DNA of 6,430 nt from Acidimicrobiales bacterium (lineage in GTDB: Bacteria; Actinomycetota; Acidimicrobiia; Acidimicrobiales; JANYDT01): positions 1 to 6,430 of the forward strand of contig JANYHQ010000391.1 of the NCBI GenBank assembly GCA_025358985.1, in the 5' to 3' direction. Shown piece after piece: positions 4,157 to 6,430 of the stretch (position 1 is the stretch's first letter; the number at the start of each line of letters is the position of its first letter). The notes beneath the pieces are model-generated. The model had not been told where the DNA came from, ran no database searches, and saw only the letters and a program-made list of their open reading frames with translations. Position numbers and translations under genes: made by a program.

Positions 4157-5312
4157 TTGGCGCGTTGGTGAGGCGGACATGCCCTTGAGCAGTGACCACG
4201 AGAGAATCCTCGATCCGGACACCGGACGCTCCCGGGAGGTACACCCCCGGTTCGACAGTGACCACATCACCGGCGGCGAGAGTAGCAGTGGACGTACGCC
4301 CCACCCACGGCGCCTCATGGATGACCAATCCAATTCCGTGGCCGGTGCCATGGGTGAAGTACGAGCCCCAGCCTGCCCCATCAATGACCACTCGACAGGC
4401 GCCGTCCACGAGACGGGTGTCAATTCCAGGAGCCAGCACGTCCACGCCGGCCTGCTGCGCGGCCCGGACCACGTCGAGGTGATGGGACTGGTCGACCGTG
4501 GGAGTTCCCACACACACGGTCCGGGTCATGTCTGAGTGGTACCCGTCGACCAGTGCGCCGAAATCGCAAATCACCAGGTCCCCGGGGCAGATGACCCGGT
4601 GGCCGGGGTCATGGTGGGGCCGAGATGCGTTGGGGCCGCTGGCGATGATGGTTTCGAAGCTGATGCCGTCAGCCCCCAGGTCCACCATTGCGGTGTCGAG
4701 CGCCCGGGCAAACTCCACCTCGGTGGGGCCCTGTGCAAGCAGTCCCATGGTGACCAGCAATGCCTCGTCGGCAATGGCCGCCGCTCGGGCCAGCCTGGCG
4801 ATCTCGGCCTCATCCTTGGTTCGCCTGAGGTTCTCCACCACATTCGACGTGGGCACCACCTCACGGCCCTCCAACAGCGACTCGTAGGCGCGTGCTGCGC
4901 TCCAGGCCAGGTGGTCGGCCTCCACCCCTACTCTTGCCGCTGCCGGGATCAGTTCCAGTAGCCGCGCTTGCTGTTCAGCCACTGACGACCTGATCTCGAT
5001 CCGGGCATCGCAGCCCGCCGCCGTCAGTTCGTCTTCGGCGCGTTCTTGATAGCGGCTGTCGGTGATGAACATGGACTGTCCATCCACCGGGACCACCAGT
5101 AGTCCGGCGGACCCGGTGAATCCCGTGGCCCAGCGGATGTTGACCAACGCACTGACGATCAGCACATCGCACGAATCCTGGCCCCGTAGGACTGCGCGCA
5201 TACGATTGAGTCGTTCGGTGACCAGCAGCACCGGCAGCAGGTCGCCGAGACGGGCACCGAGGGCCACCAGCTGCTGAACCCGCTCTTGCGTGAGGGCTTC
5301 CGAGGCGGTCAT
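4140..5312 (-). CDS. M24 family Xaa-Pro peptidase (aminopeptidase P / prolidase-like)
   Basis: A cytosolic dimetal peptidase expected to cleave X-Pro bonds at the N-terminus of peptides or in dipeptides. The 390-residue product has a creatinase-like N-terminal domain (about 32-155; LVNIRWATGFTGSAG at 56-70) and a pita-bread catalytic domain (about 160-385). All five metal ligands are present: Asp250 (ICDFGAL), Asp261 (HSDMTRT), His325 (HGTGHGIG), Glu354 (VTVEPGVYLPG) and Glu368 (VRIEDS). The substrate-site histidines HH (233-234) in SGPNASRPHHD are also present. The ATG at 5312 overlaps the aroQ stop as ATGA. The first ~30 residues precede the usual family start, so a GTG about 28 codons in is possible but less likely. 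The frame stays open upstream to 5552 only by overlapping aroQ. A peptidase of this family between aroQ and efp is common in bacteria and is usually labelled pepP or pepQ; substrate preference cannot be read from sequence. Confidence 0.93.
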   Translation of the reverse strand: MTASEALTQERVQQLVALGARLGDLLPVLLVTERLNRMRAVLRGQDSCDVLIVSALVNIRWATGFTGSAGLLVVPVDGQSMFITDSRYQERAEDELTAAGCDARIEIRSSVAEQQARLLELIPAAARVGVEADHLAWSAARAYESLLEGREVVPTSNVVENLRRTKDEAEIARLARAAAIADEALLVTMGLLAQGPTEVEFARALDTAMVDLGADGISFETIIASGPNASRPHHDPGHRVICPGDLVICDFGALVDGYHSDMTRTVCVGTPTVDQSHHLDVVRAAQQAGVDVLAPGIDTRLVDGACRVVIDGAGWGSYFTHGTGHGIGLVIHEAPWVGRTSTATLAAGDVVTVEPGVYLPGASGVRIEDSLVVTAQGHVRLTNAPKHLLV

Positions 5313-5779
5313 AGGGGCCCCCCCAACAAGGCCAGCGTTCCCTCCACCGCCAATTGGTACCCATGGCCCCCGAACCCTTGGATAGTACCCTGCACTACCG
5401 CGGCGATGACACTGCGATGACGCCATGGTTCTCGTGAATGGGTATTGGACAGATGTAATTCTACTTTGACGCCGTCGAAGGCGCCCAGGGCGTCGTGCAG
5501 CGCCCAGCTGTAGTGGGTGAGCGCTCCGGCGTTGACGATGATCGCGGCACACCGGCCGCGTGCTGCATGCACCGCGTCGACGAGGTCGCCTTCGCGGTTC
5601 GACTGGACGTGCTCGAGCTCGAGGCCGCGTTCGGCCGCTGCCGCTCGGGCCGTCGCCACGTGATCCGCAAGCGTGGCCGTTCCGTAGACCTCGGGTTCAC
5701 GGGTCCCGAGCAGGTTGAGGTTCGGCCCGCTGAGGAGGAGGACGATCGGCCGGCCCTCGCCACCCGCTGTCCCGCTCAT
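5309..5779 (-). CDS. aroQ: 3-dehydroquinate dehydratase, type II
   Basis: Dehydrates 3-dehydroquinate to 3-dehydroshikimate, the third shikimate-pathway step. Type II enzymes are small dodecamers unrelated to type I aroD. The 156-residue product has typical length plus a short Gly-rich N-terminal extension (2-9). Seen: LSGPNLNLLGTREPEVYG (16-33) with catalytic Arg27 and the lid/base Tyr32; VQSNREGDLVDAVH (58-71); IIVNAGALTHYSWALHDAL (80-98) with Asn83 and His89; VELHLSNTHSREPWRHRSV (106-124) with catalytic His109 and Arg116; and the C-terminal block GTIQGFGGHGYQLAVEGTLAL. All active-site residues expected for the family are present. The ATG overlaps the aroB stop as ATGA and its own stop overlaps the peptidase start, so it takes the product of AroB inside one coupled operon. 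Confidence 0.97.
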   Translation of the reverse strand: MSGTAGGEGRPIVLLLSGPNLNLLGTREPEVYGTATLADHVATARAAAAERGLELEHVQSNREGDLVDAVHAARGRCAAIIVNAGALTHYSWALHDALGAFDGVKVELHLSNTHSREPWRHRSVIAAVVQGTIQGFGGHGYQLAVEGTLALLGGPL

Positions 5780-6430
5780 CGCAGTGCCTCCATCGCATCT
5801 TCAAGGATGCTGCGATCGATGCCGGTGACCGTCTCGACGCCGTTGGGGCCGTCGAGCACGAACGTGAGCCCGTCGAGTGCCTTCTTGTCCCGGCCCATGA
5901 GCATGATGAGCTGGTCGGCATCTGCCCCCGGAGGCAGCGTCATGGGCAGGTCGTAGCCGGCCACGACGCGGCGGTGCTCGGCCACCCGCGCGTCGTCGAT
6001 TCGCCCCAGGCGGCGGCCGATCTCGGCCGCGTACAGGAGCCCGACAGCGACCGCTTCGCCATGGCGGATGTCGAATGCACTGGCGATCTCGAGGGCATGG
6101 GCCAGCGTATGGCCGTAATTGAGAATCGCTCGCAAACCACCTTCACGCTCGTCCGCGCCAACGACGCGCGCTTTGATGTCGATGCACTTCGCGATGCGGT
6201 CCTCCATGGGCAAGGAGTCGAAGGCGGGCAGGCCGATCGGGCGGGGCCCGCCTGGCAGCGGGTCGAGGAAGTGGTACTTCGCCATCTCGCCGAGCCCGCT
6301 GCGGTACTCGCGGGGCGCCATGGCGGCGAGCGCGTCGGTGTCGCACAGCACGGCGCTGGGCTGCCAATAGGCGCCGACGAGGTTCTTGCCCTCCGGCAGG
6401 TTCACGCCGGTCTTGCCGCCGATGGCTGCG
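5776..6430 (-). CDS. aroB: 3-dehydroquinate synthase, partial (5' end beyond window end)
   Basis: Converts DAHP to 3-dehydroquinate using NAD+ and a divalent metal, the second shikimate step. The window holds the C-terminal 217 residues; the frame is open to the last base, where it already reads AIGGKTGVNLPEGKNLVGAYWQP (6426 downward), the conserved nucleotide/phosphate-binding block. A GTG at 6405 falls inside this block, so it is not a real start. Metal ligands are visible: Glu in SGLGEMAKY (6288-6286), His in LNYGHTLAHALE (6111-6109) and His in RHGEAVAVGLLYA (6063-6061). MGRDKKALDGLTFVL near the end is also typical. The C-terminus is complete at the TGA overlapping the aroQ start. Nothing is broken in the visible part. 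Confidence 0.96.
   Translation of the reverse strand, partial: AAIGGKTGVNLPEGKNLVGAYWQPSAVLCDTDALAAMAPREYRSGLGEMAKYHFLDPLPGGPRPIGLPAFDSLPMEDRIAKCIDIKARVVGADEREGGLRAILNYGHTLAHALEIASAFDIRHGEAVAVGLLYAAEIGRRLGRIDDARVAEHRRVVAGYDLPMTLPPGADADQLIMLMGRDKKALDGLTFVLDGPNGVETVTGIDRSILEDAMEALR

Noticed and set aside
5313..5552. Upstream extension of the M24 peptidase frame to 5552
   Set aside because: It would overlap aroQ by about 240 bp; the ATG at 5312 gives the normal ATGA junction.
6403..6405. GTG at 6405 as the start of aroB
   Set aside because: It lies inside the conserved GGKTGVN block and the frame is open to the window end, so the gene is simply cut.

Overview
The window is high-GC bacterial DNA, tightly packed, with every housekeeping gene on the minus strand. 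The gene order aroB-aroQ-pepP-efp-nusB, followed further on by pyrR-pyrB, is the classic actinobacterial shikimate/EF-P/NusB/pyrimidine neighbourhood. I infer Actinomycetota. An uncultured Acidimicrobiia-type lineage is my guess, but the sequence alone does not settle this.

Right part, read right to left on the minus strand (6430 to 3005): the C-terminal 217 residues of 3-dehydroquinate synthase (aroB, cut by the window end), type II 3-dehydroquinase (aroQ), an M24 Xaa-Pro peptidase (pepP-like), elongation factor P (efp) and NusB. Three of the four junctions are ATGA stop/start overlaps. The fourth, pepP-efp, is a 44-nt gap holding a 15-bp tandem triplication that has copied the pepP stop codon. 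This looks like one operon: two consecutive shikimate steps, then translation and antitermination factors.

Middle part (1405 to 3002): two accessory genes transcribed divergently from a 410-bp intergenic region. One (plus strand) is a secreted CAP/SCP-domain protein whose stop lies 2 bp from the nusB stop. The other (minus strand) is a small Cys/His-rich, probably zinc-binding protein of unknown function. The intergenic region holds four copies of an 18-bp unit centred on GTCACGTGAC, arranged as imperfect 26-bp inverted repeats bounding a 214-bp segment, with a 47-bp near-palindrome at its right end and further hairpins inside. These two genes and the repeats sit where Streptomyces carries bldD.

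Left part (1 to 1392, minus strand): pyrR and pyrB joined by an ATGA overlap; pyrB runs off the window start. Directly upstream of pyrR is a full match to the PyrR-binding RNA loop (AGTCCTGTGAGGCT) in a stem that abuts the pyrR Shine-Dalgarno. This predicts autogenous translational repression by PyrR in response to UMP/UTP, as known in mycobacteria, rather than terminator-based attenuation as in Bacillus.

The most notable items are the repeat-rich divergent intergenic region, the PyrR-binding loop, and an altered pyrophosphate-binding loop in PyrR. I see no rRNA, tRNA, CRISPR array or transposase gene.
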